Below are positions 1 through 7,852 of a stretch of DNA of 20,024 nt, piece after piece. The notes under the pieces were generated by a model. The model was given only the letters and a program-made list of their open reading frames with translations, made no database searches and was not told where the DNA came from. How positions within the stretch are numbered: position 1 is the stretch's first letter; the number at the start of each line of letters is the position of its first letter. The position numbers and the translations under genes were made by a program. The stretch is from contig JBBKWX010000067.1 in assembly GCA_037969175.1 (NCBI GenBank), forward strand, positions 1 to 20,024, in the 5' to 3' direction. The DNA comes from JBBKWX01 sp037969175. GTDB taxonomy: Bacteria; Bacteroidota; Bacteroidia; AKYH767-A; JBBKVM01.

Positions 1-165
1 GTTTCAGCTTATAGCTATGTGAAAGGCGAATTCCCTGATTTTTCTATTATTGGAGGAAATCCTGGAAGAGTGATCGGTGATACACGTAAACTGGATAAAC
101 GATATATTGACCGTAATCCTGAATTAAAGCCAATGTATGAAGCCTGGGCAGGTCCTATCGAATAG
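1..165 (+). CDS. C-terminal end of a hexapeptide-repeat acyltransferase (5' truncated by window edge)
   Basis: The first frame is open from base 1 to a TAG at 163-165 and gives 54 residues. The segment FSIIGGNPGRVIG is the typical last turn of left-handed beta-helix (hexapeptide, LbetaH) sugar or serine O/N-acetyltransferases, where the chain leaves the helix after 'GNPAKVI'-like residues. A charged tail, TRKLDKRYIDRNPELKPMYEAW, follows. Such enzymes acetylate a sugar or amino sugar using acetyl-CoA, and one at the head of a polysaccharide operon fits that role. The catalytic part lies outside the window, so the substrate cannot be judged. The downstream gene starts inside its last codons (29-base overlap). 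Confidence 0.75.
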   Translation, partial: VSAYSYVKGEFPDFSIIGGNPGRVIGDTRKLDKRYIDRNPELKPMYEAWAGPIE

Positions 166-1375
166 CGATATCAGCAAGAAGTATCTTTCTGCTATTGGAT
201 TGATCGTGCTTACTTTGGCTATGGTAGCACCCGCTATTCATATTCATCCTGCCTTTCCGAATATCAGACCGGAAGAAATTCTATTGCTTTTTTCATTCCC
301 TCTACTTTTCAATTTCTCCGGAATAACAAAAGATGTAAAGCTTTATCTCTGGCTGACCCTGGCATTTGTCTTGTTTATTTTGTTCGAAATCGGTTATCAA
401 AATCGGAGTGGTATTATCCGGGATTATTTTGAGGCGTTGAAGATCCTGAAATATGCATGGTTTTTTCTCATTTCCTATTTCTTCTTCACGCTGGATAAGT
501 TAAAAAATGTGCTTAAGTACATTTTTGTATTTCTGGTAAGCTTCAATATTGCTCATTATTTCAATTTGTTTGATTTTAATTTGATCATTGAACCAATCTA
601 TGCTCCTGATGTTCATCTCAAATTTTTCGGATTAAATACGCTTGGACAACCTGATACAAAACGGCTTTTAGGGACTTTGGGTAATCCGAATAACAATGCA
701 ATTCTTTTCCTGTTTTTCATGTGTTTGTTTTCTTTCTCAAAAGAAAGATCGATCCGGGTTCTCTTTTATATTGCTTTTGTTTTTATGCTTGCATGCCAGT
801 CAAGAACAGCTTTGATAGCGAGTTTACCTGTATTGTTTTTACGCTGGTCAACCATGAAAAACTACAAATTGATCAGTAAAGACATATTGGTTTTATTGGC
901 TTCAGCGATTGCTTTTTTCTATTTGGATGCCGCTTATCTGGCAGCCTTGGGTGATACAGGTAAGTTGATGGAAGGTGGGTCTGTAAAAGGAAGATTACAG
1001 GTCTGGTCAGAATTATGGGTGATGATAAAACAAAATCCCTGGTTGGGACATGGTCCTAACAAAGATTATTTTTATGATAGAAATATGTACCCGGAAAGTG
1101 AGTATATGCTTGCATTATGGCGATATGGCTGGTTGGGCTTTATCTTATTTTTGATTTGGTTATCTTATCCGGTGATAAATTACTTTAAATCTAAATATTT
1201 AAATCCTGAATTATTATTTGGAATAAGCTTTTGGATGGTGATCTTAATCAGTTGTATCACTAACAATCCCTTGCAGGAGCCAAGCATTTTACTGATGTTT
1301 GCATGCAGTACCGGCTTATTATTCAAAGCTCACTTTGACCGGAAACCTTATGAAAAAGTTATTGCTGGTAGGTAG
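137..1375 (+). CDS. O-antigen polymerase/ligase-type polytopic membrane protein (Wzy-like)
   Basis: This is a 412-residue protein made almost entirely of hydrophobic segments, about 10-12 predicted membrane spans, as in the Wzy/WaaL superfamily. Visible family-type features are the segment LLGTLGNPNNNA near residue 180, the QSRTA turn after a helix near residue 220, and a large periplasmic-type loop with GRLQVWSELW followed by NPWLGHGPN near residues 290-310. That loop type contains the functional residues in O-antigen ligases and polymerases. It would act in the inner membrane on undecaprenyl-linked glycan. The ATG at 137 lies inside the preceding gene. The next candidate starts fall within the first membrane helix, so 137 is preferred. 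A second protein of the same class lies at 4678-5997. Polymerase is the likelier role here, but ligase cannot be excluded. Confidence 0.8.
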   Translation: MKPGQVLSNSDISKKYLSAIGLIVLTLAMVAPAIHIHPAFPNIRPEEILLLFSFPLLFNFSGITKDVKLYLWLTLAFVLFILFEIGYQNRSGIIRDYFEALKILKYAWFFLISYFFFTLDKLKNVLKYIFVFLVSFNIAHYFNLFDFNLIIEPIYAPDVHLKFFGLNTLGQPDTKRLLGTLGNPNNNAILFLFFMCLFSFSKERSIRVLFYIAFVFMLACQSRTALIASLPVLFLRWSTMKNYKLISKDILVLLASAIAFFYLDAAYLAALGDTGKLMEGGSVKGRLQVWSELWVMIKQNPWLGHGPNKDYFYDRNMYPESEYMLALWRYGWLGFILFLIWLSYPVINYFKSKYLNPELLFGISFWMVILISCITNNPLQEPSILLMFACSTGLLFKAHFDRKPYEKVIAGR

Positions 1376-2393
1376 TTCTTCTATTCATACGTTCAATTAT
1401 CTTAATCTGATCCGGGATCTGTTCGAAGAAGTTGAAGTGATTTCTGATGGAATTAAAGAGGGTATATCTGAACCAATACACCAGGTGAATTTTTCGTTGA
1501 GAAACCCTGTCAATGTTGCAAAGACGATACAACATATCAAGAAAACAATCAATAGATTTAAGCCGGATATAATTCATGTTCATCAGGCTAACAGCTGCGC
1601 CTGGCTTACCCTTATCGCTTCTAAAGATTCCGGAATCCCGGTGATCGTTACAGCATGGGGTAGTGATATCTTATTAAATCCGGATAGAAATTTTCTTTTC
1701 CGTTCTTTGGTAAAAGTGATTTTGAAAAAAGCGAATGCTTTTACTTCTGATTCTTCTTTTATGGCGGATAAAATGAGAGCATTGTTGCCTGAGAAAAAAC
1801 TTGATATCACTATTGCGAATTTCGGAATTGAAGAAGGAATAAGTCCCGGAATAAAAGAGGATATAGTATATTCAAACAGACTTCATAAACCGCTTTATCG
1901 TATCGATAAGATCATCAAAGCTTTCGACAAGTTTATTGAGCATGATCGATATAAACATTGGAAATTAATTGTAGCTGCTACGGGAGAAGAAACGGATTAT
2001 CTAAAAGCATTGACTTCTAAACTAGGTTTAACTGAAAAGGTAGAATTCGTTGGTTGGCTTGATAAAATACAAAATCGTGAGTATTATTCAACTGCAAAGA
2101 TCTACGTAAGTATTCCGGAAAGTGATGCTACAGCTATTAGTCTCCTTGAAGCCATGGCTGCAGGTTGTACCCCGGTATTATCCGATCTTCCGGCAAACAG
2201 AGAATGGGTAAAACATGACGAGAATGGAATTATCGTATCTGATCTTGAAGGTGATTTTATTTTTCCTGCAATGAGTTTGGATGCGTCAAAAGTGATCTCT
2301 GAAAATACAAGGATCATCTCCGAAAAAGGTACCCGGATGGCCAATAAAGAAAAGTTCAAAACTGCATATTTGAAACTGTTGAAAGTTGAATAA
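1350..2393 (+). CDS. GT4-type glycosyltransferase
   Basis: A 347-residue GT-B fold glycosyltransferase. The N-terminal half opens with MKKLLLVGSSSIHTFNYLN, a Rossmann strand and loop that binds the acceptor side. DIIHVHQANS and VTAWGSDIL follow, as in many GT4 enzymes. The C-terminal nucleotide-sugar half contains ESDATAISLLEAMAAG. This is the EX7E-type motif, but here the first acidic residue in register is Asp (D-x7-E). The frame is open further upstream to 1299. I chose the ATG at 1350 because the Rossmann strand begins there and the extra 17 residues look unrelated to the family. It overlaps the upstream membrane protein by 26 bases. It probably adds one sugar to a lipid-linked repeat unit on the cytoplasmic face; donor and acceptor are unknown. 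Confidence 0.85.
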   Translation: MKKLLLVGSSSIHTFNYLNLIRDLFEEVEVISDGIKEGISEPIHQVNFSLRNPVNVAKTIQHIKKTINRFKPDIIHVHQANSCAWLTLIASKDSGIPVIVTAWGSDILLNPDRNFLFRSLVKVILKKANAFTSDSSFMADKMRALLPEKKLDITIANFGIEEGISPGIKEDIVYSNRLHKPLYRIDKIIKAFDKFIEHDRYKHWKLIVAATGEETDYLKALTSKLGLTEKVEFVGWLDKIQNREYYSTAKIYVSIPESDATAISLLEAMAAGCTPVLSDLPANREWVKHDENGIIVSDLEGDFIFPAMSLDASKVISENTRIISEKGTRMANKEKFKTAYLKLLKVE

Positions 2394-3504
2394 CAAAGTC
2401 TGTCATATAACTTCAGTACATGCTGCGAACGATATCAGGATCTTTTATCGTGAATGCAGAAGCCTTGTAAAAGCAGGGTTTGACGTGACTCTCATCGCTC
2501 CGGGCACAGATGAGGGAATAGTCGATGGAGTCAAGATTATTCCTGTTACAAAATATTCAGGAAGAATGAAGAGAATGTTGATCACTCCGTTACAGATCCT
2601 TTTCAAGATTTTAGGTGGTAAATTTAGATTGATTCATTTTCATGACCCGGAATTGATTCCTTTAGGTCTGCTATTAAGACTACTTGGAAAAAAAGTGATC
2701 TTTGATATTCATGAAGCAGTAAGTGTTCAGATCCTGGCCAAGACCTGGTTACCATTTCAGCAACAGGTTAGTATCGGATATAGAATATTTGAACGTTTTG
2801 CTTGCAGATTTTTTGATGTGGTTCTTGCATTCTCTACTTATGAAGAGATCTATTCAAAGATCAGTACGAGAAAAACAGTAGTACTGAATTTGCCGGATCT
2901 TCAAATGTTTGAAGCATTCAGAAATACAGATAGAACTAAATGTGAAAATTCACTTTTCTATATTGGTGGTGTTACAGAAGGCAGGGCTATTTTACCATTG
3001 ATCCAGGCCATTGAATTGGTTACAAAAGAAATCCCGGATCTTAGATTTTATTGCGTAGGACCTGTTGAATCGGGGCTGATGGAAAAGATTGAGTCACTTC
3101 CTTGCTATGTTGGTGTAAAAAAACATATTGAATGGAAGGGGAGAATGGATGTTTTGGAAGGTTATAAATTAAGTACGAACTGCAAAGTTGGAGTATCCTT
3201 ATTGTTTCCGCAACTTAATTATACACGGGCATTACCAACAAAAATATTTGAATATATGGCAGTAGGCCTGCCATTTATCACTTCAGATTTTCCTTTTTTC
3301 CTGGAACAGTTCCAACAGCATAAAGCCGGTGATTTTGTTGATCCAAAGAATGTTCAAGACATTGCTAGAAAATTGATCCGCATGTTAAAAAATGATGAAT
3401 CATTAAATGAAATGTCAATTAATGGAACAAATGCTGTGAAAGAATTTTATAGTTGGGAAAGCCAATCTGAAAAATTAATTGATCTATATAAAAAGATACT
3501 TTGA
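2386..3504 (+). CDS. GT4-type glycosyltransferase (TTG start)
   Basis: A 372-residue GT-B glycosyltransferase. The N-terminal domain has VCHITSVHAANDIRIFYRE, then LIHFHDPELIPLG and KVIFDIHEAV, a pattern common in GT4 capsule and exopolysaccharide enzymes. The C-terminal domain has LFYIGGVTEGRAILPLIQAI (donor-domain start) and LPTKIFEYMAVGLPFITSD, which supplies the conserved Glu of the nucleotide-sugar site. No ATG exists near the N-terminus, and the conserved first strand starts immediately after a TTG at 2386, so TTG is the likely initiator. It overlaps the upstream transferase by 8 bases, which favours translational coupling. Specific sugar unknown. Confidence 0.85.
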   Translation: MNNKVCHITSVHAANDIRIFYRECRSLVKAGFDVTLIAPGTDEGIVDGVKIIPVTKYSGRMKRMLITPLQILFKILGGKFRLIHFHDPELIPLGLLLRLLGKKVIFDIHEAVSVQILAKTWLPFQQQVSIGYRIFERFACRFFDVVLAFSTYEEIYSKISTRKTVVLNLPDLQMFEAFRNTDRTKCENSLFYIGGVTEGRAILPLIQAIELVTKEIPDLRFYCVGPVESGLMEKIESLPCYVGVKKHIEWKGRMDVLEGYKLSTNCKVGVSLLFPQLNYTRALPTKIFEYMAVGLPFITSDFPFFLEQFQQHKAGDFVDPKNVQDIARKLIRMLKNDESLNEMSINGTNAVKEFYSWESQSEKLIDLYKKIL

Positions 3505-4715
3505 AGCTCCTCATACTGACACAATATTTTCCTCCGGAAGTTGGTGCTCCGCAAAACCGATTATTTGAACTTGCGGTTAGACTTCAGAAAAAGGACATTG
3601 AAGTTAATGTATTGACAGCAATGCCCAATTATCCTGAGATGCAGATCCATAGTGCATACAAAGGGAAATTCTATTGTGCGGAATATATGGAAGGATTGAA
3701 AATATTTCGATCATGGATCTTTGTAAGCAAAAGCAAATCCCTGTTACTCCGTCTCCTCAATTATTTTTCATTTGTTTTTACTTCTTTATTCGTGGGTATA
3801 TTTTGTGCCGGGAAAACTGATTATATCCTATGTGAATCACCTCCTTTGTTTCTTGGGATAACAGCCTGGCTTTTAAAAAAGATAAAAGGTGCAAAATTGA
3901 TTTTCAATGTTTCGGATCTGTGGCCTGAAAGCGCTGAAAAATTAGGATTAGTTACGAATAGATCTGCTCTGGGATTAGCTACAAAACTGGAAGAATTTTT
4001 ATATAGAAATTCGGAGATCATAACCGGACAAACACAAGGTATTGTAGAGAATATCAGCAAACGATTTCCTCAGAAACCCGTGCATTGGATACCTAATGGA
4101 GTTGATCCCGGTTATTATATGCCCATGCCAATGAATCAGAAGTGGAGAATAGAAATGGGATTTGCGGAAAAGGATCTTGTTTTTCTATATGCCGGTATCG
4201 TTGGGCATGCTCAGGGTTTGGAAGTTATTCTTCATAGTGCTCAAATGTTGATCTCCAGGAATCATATACGATTTGTTATTCTGGGAAGTGGCCCGGAAAA
4301 AGAAAAATTAGAAGCAATGAAGGAATCATTGCAGCTTCAAAATGTTTACTTTCTTGATCCTGTTACTAAAAAAGAAATGCCCGGAATAATTGCAGGTATT
4401 GATATTGCTTTAATTCCATTACGTAAACTTGATCTTTTTCTTGGAGCTATTCCTTCCAAAATATTTGAAAATCTGGCAATGGAAAAGCCGGTATTACTTG
4501 GAGTTGAAGGAGAAGCAAAAAAACTGTTCATTGAGGATGGAAAAGCAGGTTTGGCATTTGAACCCGAAAATTTTAACGATCTTAAACACAAAGTTGTATG
4601 GTTTGACGAAAATAGAGATCAAATTCATGGAATGGGAATAGTTGGAAGGAAATATGTTTTAGATAACTTTACCAGAGATGCGATTGCTCAAAAACTTGCG
4701 AACATCATACACTGA
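3501..4715 (+). CDS. GT4 WbuB-like glycosyltransferase (TTG start)
   Basis: A 404-residue transferase resembling the WbuB-like GT4 group, which includes amino-sugar transferases of O-antigen synthesis. It opens with LLILTQYFPPEVGAPQNR, the hallmark glycine/proline-rich acceptor loop, and NVLTAMPNYP follows. A hydrophobic stretch (LNYFSFVFTSLFVGIF, about residues 85-100) may dip into the membrane. The donor domain shows IPNGVDPGYY, YAGIVGHAQGLEV, ILGSGPEKEKL and IPSKIFENLAMEKPVLLG with the conserved Glu. Initiation is at TTG 3501, whose last two bases are the first two of the previous TGA stop, a 4-base TTGA junction. Its substrate cannot be read from sequence alone. An amino-sugar role would agree with the aminotransferase downstream. 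Confidence 0.85.
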   Translation: MKLLILTQYFPPEVGAPQNRLFELAVRLQKKDIEVNVLTAMPNYPEMQIHSAYKGKFYCAEYMEGLKIFRSWIFVSKSKSLLLRLLNYFSFVFTSLFVGIFCAGKTDYILCESPPLFLGITAWLLKKIKGAKLIFNVSDLWPESAEKLGLVTNRSALGLATKLEEFLYRNSEIITGQTQGIVENISKRFPQKPVHWIPNGVDPGYYMPMPMNQKWRIEMGFAEKDLVFLYAGIVGHAQGLEVILHSAQMLISRNHIRFVILGSGPEKEKLEAMKESLQLQNVYFLDPVTKKEMPGIIAGIDIALIPLRKLDLFLGAIPSKIFENLAMEKPVLLGVEGEAKKLFIEDGKAGLAFEPENFNDLKHKVVWFDENRDQIHGMGIVGRKYVLDNFTRDAIAQKLANIIH

Positions 4716-5997
4716 ATCCTCTGTTACAACGAAGGATGGAAAGATCAATGCAGAGAGATTAAATCTTATAACTCTTGGTCTGTTTGCATTCATCATTCCC
4801 ATGAGCCCAGCGTTGGTTCCTCTATTTGCTGTTTTACTTGTTGTAGCCTGGATGCTTAACAAGGGATGGCATATCAGTTTTCGATTTTTCAGATCCAACC
4901 CATTGCCTTATTTTTATATGGCCTTATATGGCCTTTATGTACTTGGTATGTTACATACCAATAACATTGCTTTTGGTGCAAAAGATCTTGAAACTAAATT
5001 CAGTCTATTACTCTTACCTCTGATCTTGCCGGGGATGAGACTGCATAGGAGCGCATTTGAATCTGTACTTGCATTATTTATTCTTGGATGTTTCTTGAGC
5101 TCACTGATCAGTTTAGGGAATGCCATTTATAATTATTCCTTTAATGATGTTGAACGTGTGGGTGCTTATGTCTTTACAGCTGGCAGATTATCTCCTTTGA
5201 TTCATCCGGGTTATCTTGCCATGTATTTAAATTTTGCGATCGCAGCTTTATACCATCTTCATTTCTTTGGTAAGATGCATCCGCTTACTATCAATAAGAA
5301 AACAATGATCTATGGGTTCATTTGGTTTTCATTATTTATCTTCTTACTTGCGTCGAAGGCTGGATTAATAACGCTTTTCATTTCTTCATTTGCTATCATC
5401 TTGCAAATGTTAATTGGAAAAAAGTCAAGAAAAATTCCAATAATAATACTGGCTACAATTACCAGCATTTTCTTTATTGCATTCATGACGGTACCTGAAT
5501 TTGCCAGGAAATTTAAAGAAGTAAAAGAATCAGTTCAACATAGCAAACAGGATGTTTCCACAAACGAGAGTTCTGCTGTACGATTATTAGTTTGGAAAGC
5601 TTCAATTAGATTGTTGACAAAAGAACCTCTTATAGGAGTTGGTACCGGCGATGTTAAACAAGCTACACTGGATGAATATGCTACAGAAGGGATGGAGGGA
5701 GCTTTAGCACACAAACTAAATTCGCATAATCAATTCTTACAGACGGGTATTGCTATTGGTCTGCCGGGAATGATTGTATTCCTGGGAGGATTAGTAATTG
5801 CTATCTTGATTGGATATAGAAGAAAACAAGGCTTATTGGTCGCTTTTGTTGTGATTATTACGATTACAGCTTTAGTTGAGTCCATACTTGAAACACAAGC
5901 CGGTGTTGTTTTCTATGCATTCTTTAATTCATTTTTACTGTTCTTGTATAGACCGGTAGATGAACATGAGGATGTCAGAGAGCCTCATTTATTTTAA
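4678..5997 (+). CDS. O-antigen ligase family membrane protein (WaaL-like)
   Basis: A 439-residue polytopic inner-membrane protein with about 11-12 hydrophobic spans. Features of the Wzy_C/O-antigen ligase family are AGRLSPLIHPGYLAMYLN (about residues 165-180), a helix ending LLASKAG, and the large loop with SAVRLLVWKASIRLL, PLIGVGTGD and KLNSHNQFLQTGIAIGLPG. The His-Asn in the last segment corresponds to the conserved loop His of WaaL-type ligases. It would join a completed undecaprenyl-linked glycan to lipid A-core or another acceptor. The ATG at 4678 is 38 bases inside the preceding transferase, the largest overlap in the operon. TTG codons at 4684 and 4696 are alternatives. It matches the classical ligase pattern better than the 137-1375 protein, so I infer ligase here and polymerase there. 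Confidence 0.8.
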   Translation: MRLLKNLRTSYTESSVTTKDGKINAERLNLITLGLFAFIIPMSPALVPLFAVLLVVAWMLNKGWHISFRFFRSNPLPYFYMALYGLYVLGMLHTNNIAFGAKDLETKFSLLLLPLILPGMRLHRSAFESVLALFILGCFLSSLISLGNAIYNYSFNDVERVGAYVFTAGRLSPLIHPGYLAMYLNFAIAALYHLHFFGKMHPLTINKKTMIYGFIWFSLFIFLLASKAGLITLFISSFAIILQMLIGKKSRKIPIIILATITSIFFIAFMTVPEFARKFKEVKESVQHSKQDVSTNESSAVRLLVWKASIRLLTKEPLIGVGTGDVKQATLDEYATEGMEGALAHKLNSHNQFLQTGIAIGLPGMIVFLGGLVIAILIGYRRKQGLLVAFVVIITITALVESILETQAGVVFYAFFNSFLLFLYRPVDEHEDVREPHLF

Positions 5998-6018
5998 ATA
6001 CTTTTGAATAAAAATACC

Positions 6019-7257
6019 ATGATACCATTTTCCCCACCACGTATTGATCAAAAAATTATTGATGCAGTAACTGAAGCTTTGTCTTCAGGATGGATCACAA
6101 CCGGTCCAAGAACAAAATTACTTGAGAAAAAATTAAGTGAATATTGTAATGTCCCTGCTACACTTTGTTTGAATTCTGCCACTGCGGGTCTTGAAATTGT
6201 TTTACGTTGGTATGGAGTAGGCCCCGGTGACGAAGTAATTTTACCTGCATATACCTATTCCGCTACAGCAAATGTGATTATTCATTGTGGGGCTACGCCT
6301 GTTTTTGTTGATGTTCAGGATGATTTTAATATCGATCCTGCAGAAATAGAGAAGCATATAAATGAGCGTACCAAAGTCATTATGCCGGTAGATTTTGCAG
6401 GTATGCCTTGTGATTATAACGAAATCATGAACATGGTTGAAGATGTAGAAATAAAGAAAATCTTTAATCCATCTACGCCTGAACAAAAAAAACTGGGAAG
6501 AATTTTAGTATTAGCTGATGCTGCACATTCTATCGGAGCAAAGTATCATGGTAAGAGAACCGGTGGCCTTGCCGACTTCAATGTTTTCTCTTTTCATGCT
6601 GTTAAAAATCTGACGACAGCAGAAGGCGGGGCTGTTTGTATAAACTTACCTGATTCATTTGATAATGAAATGATCTATCGTGATCTATGTGTGAAAACAC
6701 TGCATGGGCAAAACAAAGATGCGCTTGCAAAAACACAAAAAGGAAATTGGAGATATGATATTGTCGAAGCCGGTTATAAAGCAAATATGACAGATATTAC
6801 TGCAGCGATAGGTCTGGTAGAATTGGAAAGATATGAAGAAGAGATCTTGCCTAAACGAAGACATATTTTTAATTTGTACAAAGAATTACTTTCCAAATTT
6901 GTTTGGGCAATCATACCGGAGTTTGATTCAAAAGAAAAGAATTCTTCCTATCATGTTTTTGCATTGAGAATTAAGAATGTAAAAGAAGATATCAGAGATA
7001 AAATTATAGCAGGAATTTTTGATAAAGATGTAAGTGTGAATGTGCATTTCATCCCTGTTCCTATGATGAGTTTTTATAAGAATATGGGATATGATATAAG
7101 TGACTATCCTAACACATTTGCACTGTATGAAAGTGAGATCTCTCTGCCTGTTTATATTGAGTTAAGCGATGCTCAGGTTCAAACCGTAGTGGATGCTGTT
7201 GAATCAGCTTACAACTCTGTGATGGAAATTCAAAATCAGCAAAATAGTCATGCTTAA
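6019..7257 (+). CDS. DegT/DnrJ/EryC1/StrS-family PLP sugar aminotransferase
   Basis: A fold-type I PLP enzyme of 412 residues. It opens with MIPFSPPRID and SGWITTGP, the standard start of nucleotide-sugar C3/C4 aminotransferases such as PglE, WbpE and perosamine synthases. Asp167 in LADAAHSIGA is the cofactor-nitrogen ligand, and Lys196 in FHAVKNLTTAEGG forms the internal aldimine. About 25 residues (NMVEDVEIKKIFNPSTPEQ) sit between PVDFAGMP and the LADAAHS strand, longer than in the smallest family members. It would transfer an amino group from glutamate to a keto-sugar nucleotide. A TTG at 6004 would add five residues; I prefer the ATG because family members usually begin with this sequence. 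It sits directly upstream of the phosphoglycosyl transferase, suggesting the amino sugar may be the first or an early residue of the repeat. Confidence 0.9.
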   Translation: MIPFSPPRIDQKIIDAVTEALSSGWITTGPRTKLLEKKLSEYCNVPATLCLNSATAGLEIVLRWYGVGPGDEVILPAYTYSATANVIIHCGATPVFVDVQDDFNIDPAEIEKHINERTKVIMPVDFAGMPCDYNEIMNMVEDVEIKKIFNPSTPEQKKLGRILVLADAAHSIGAKYHGKRTGGLADFNVFSFHAVKNLTTAEGGAVCINLPDSFDNEMIYRDLCVKTLHGQNKDALAKTQKGNWRYDIVEAGYKANMTDITAAIGLVELERYEEEILPKRRHIFNLYKELLSKFVWAIIPEFDSKEKNSSYHVFALRIKNVKEDIRDKIIAGIFDKDVSVNVHFIPVPMMSFYKNMGYDISDYPNTFALYESEISLPVYIELSDAQVQTVVDAVESAYNSVMEIQNQQNSHA

Positions 7258-7852
7258 AAGGATCTTTGATCTCACAGCTTCCATTGTCTTACTTTTGTTG
7301 CTCAGTCCGGTATTATTCATGATCTCGATTTGGATATTTCTGGATTCAAATGGTGGAATATTTTATAAACAGAGTAGGGTAGGTAAACTGTCTAAAGATT
7401 TTTTTCTTTTCAAATTCAGGACGATGAAAATCGATTCTGATAGCAAAGGTTTGTTGACAGTCGGAAATAGAGACCCCAGGATAACAAGGAGTGGTTATTT
7501 CCTCCGGAAATATAAATTGGATGAATTACCACAATTGTTCAATGTTTTTTTGGGTGATATGAGTTTGGTTGGCCCCCGACCGGAGGTGAGAAAATATGTA
7601 GATCAGTATACAGATGAACAACTACATGTTTTATCTGTTAAACCAGGAATAACCGATTGGGCTTCAATTGAATATGTCGATGAAAATCAGTTGCTTGCGC
7701 AAGCCGAAAATCCTGAAAAATTATATGTTGAGGAAATTATGCCGGCAAAATTGAAACTAAATCTGAAATATATAAATTCTGCCAATTTGATTGAGGATTT
7801 AAAAATTCTCTTCATGACAGCATCAAAAATATTTGGCAGGAAAAGGAATTAA
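7250..7852 (+). CDS. Small PglC/WcaJ-type phosphoglycosyl transferase (initiating sugar transferase)
   Basis: A 200-residue bacterial sugar transferase of the monotopic PGT superfamily, close to minimal size because it lacks the long multi-span N-terminus of full WcaJ. One hydrophobic re-entrant helix (residues 11-31, with a Ser-Pro break at 19-20) is followed by QSRVGKLSKDFFLFKFRTM. The catalytic Asp-Glu dyad is in KLDELPQLFNV (D91, E92), and GDMSLVGPRPEV lies at 102-113. The family transfers a phospho-sugar from UDP-sugar to undecaprenyl phosphate, forming the first lipid-linked sugar. The ATG overlaps the aminotransferase stop by 8 bases. It is the last gene of the operon. No convincing intrinsic terminator follows. 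Confidence 0.92.
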   Translation: MLKRIFDLTASIVLLLLLSPVLFMISIWIFLDSNGGIFYKQSRVGKLSKDFFLFKFRTMKIDSDSKGLLTVGNRDPRITRSGYFLRKYKLDELPQLFNVFLGDMSLVGPRPEVRKYVDQYTDEQLHVLSVKPGITDWASIEYVDENQLLAQAENPEKLYVEEIMPAKLKLNLKYINSANLIEDLKILFMTASKIFGRKRN

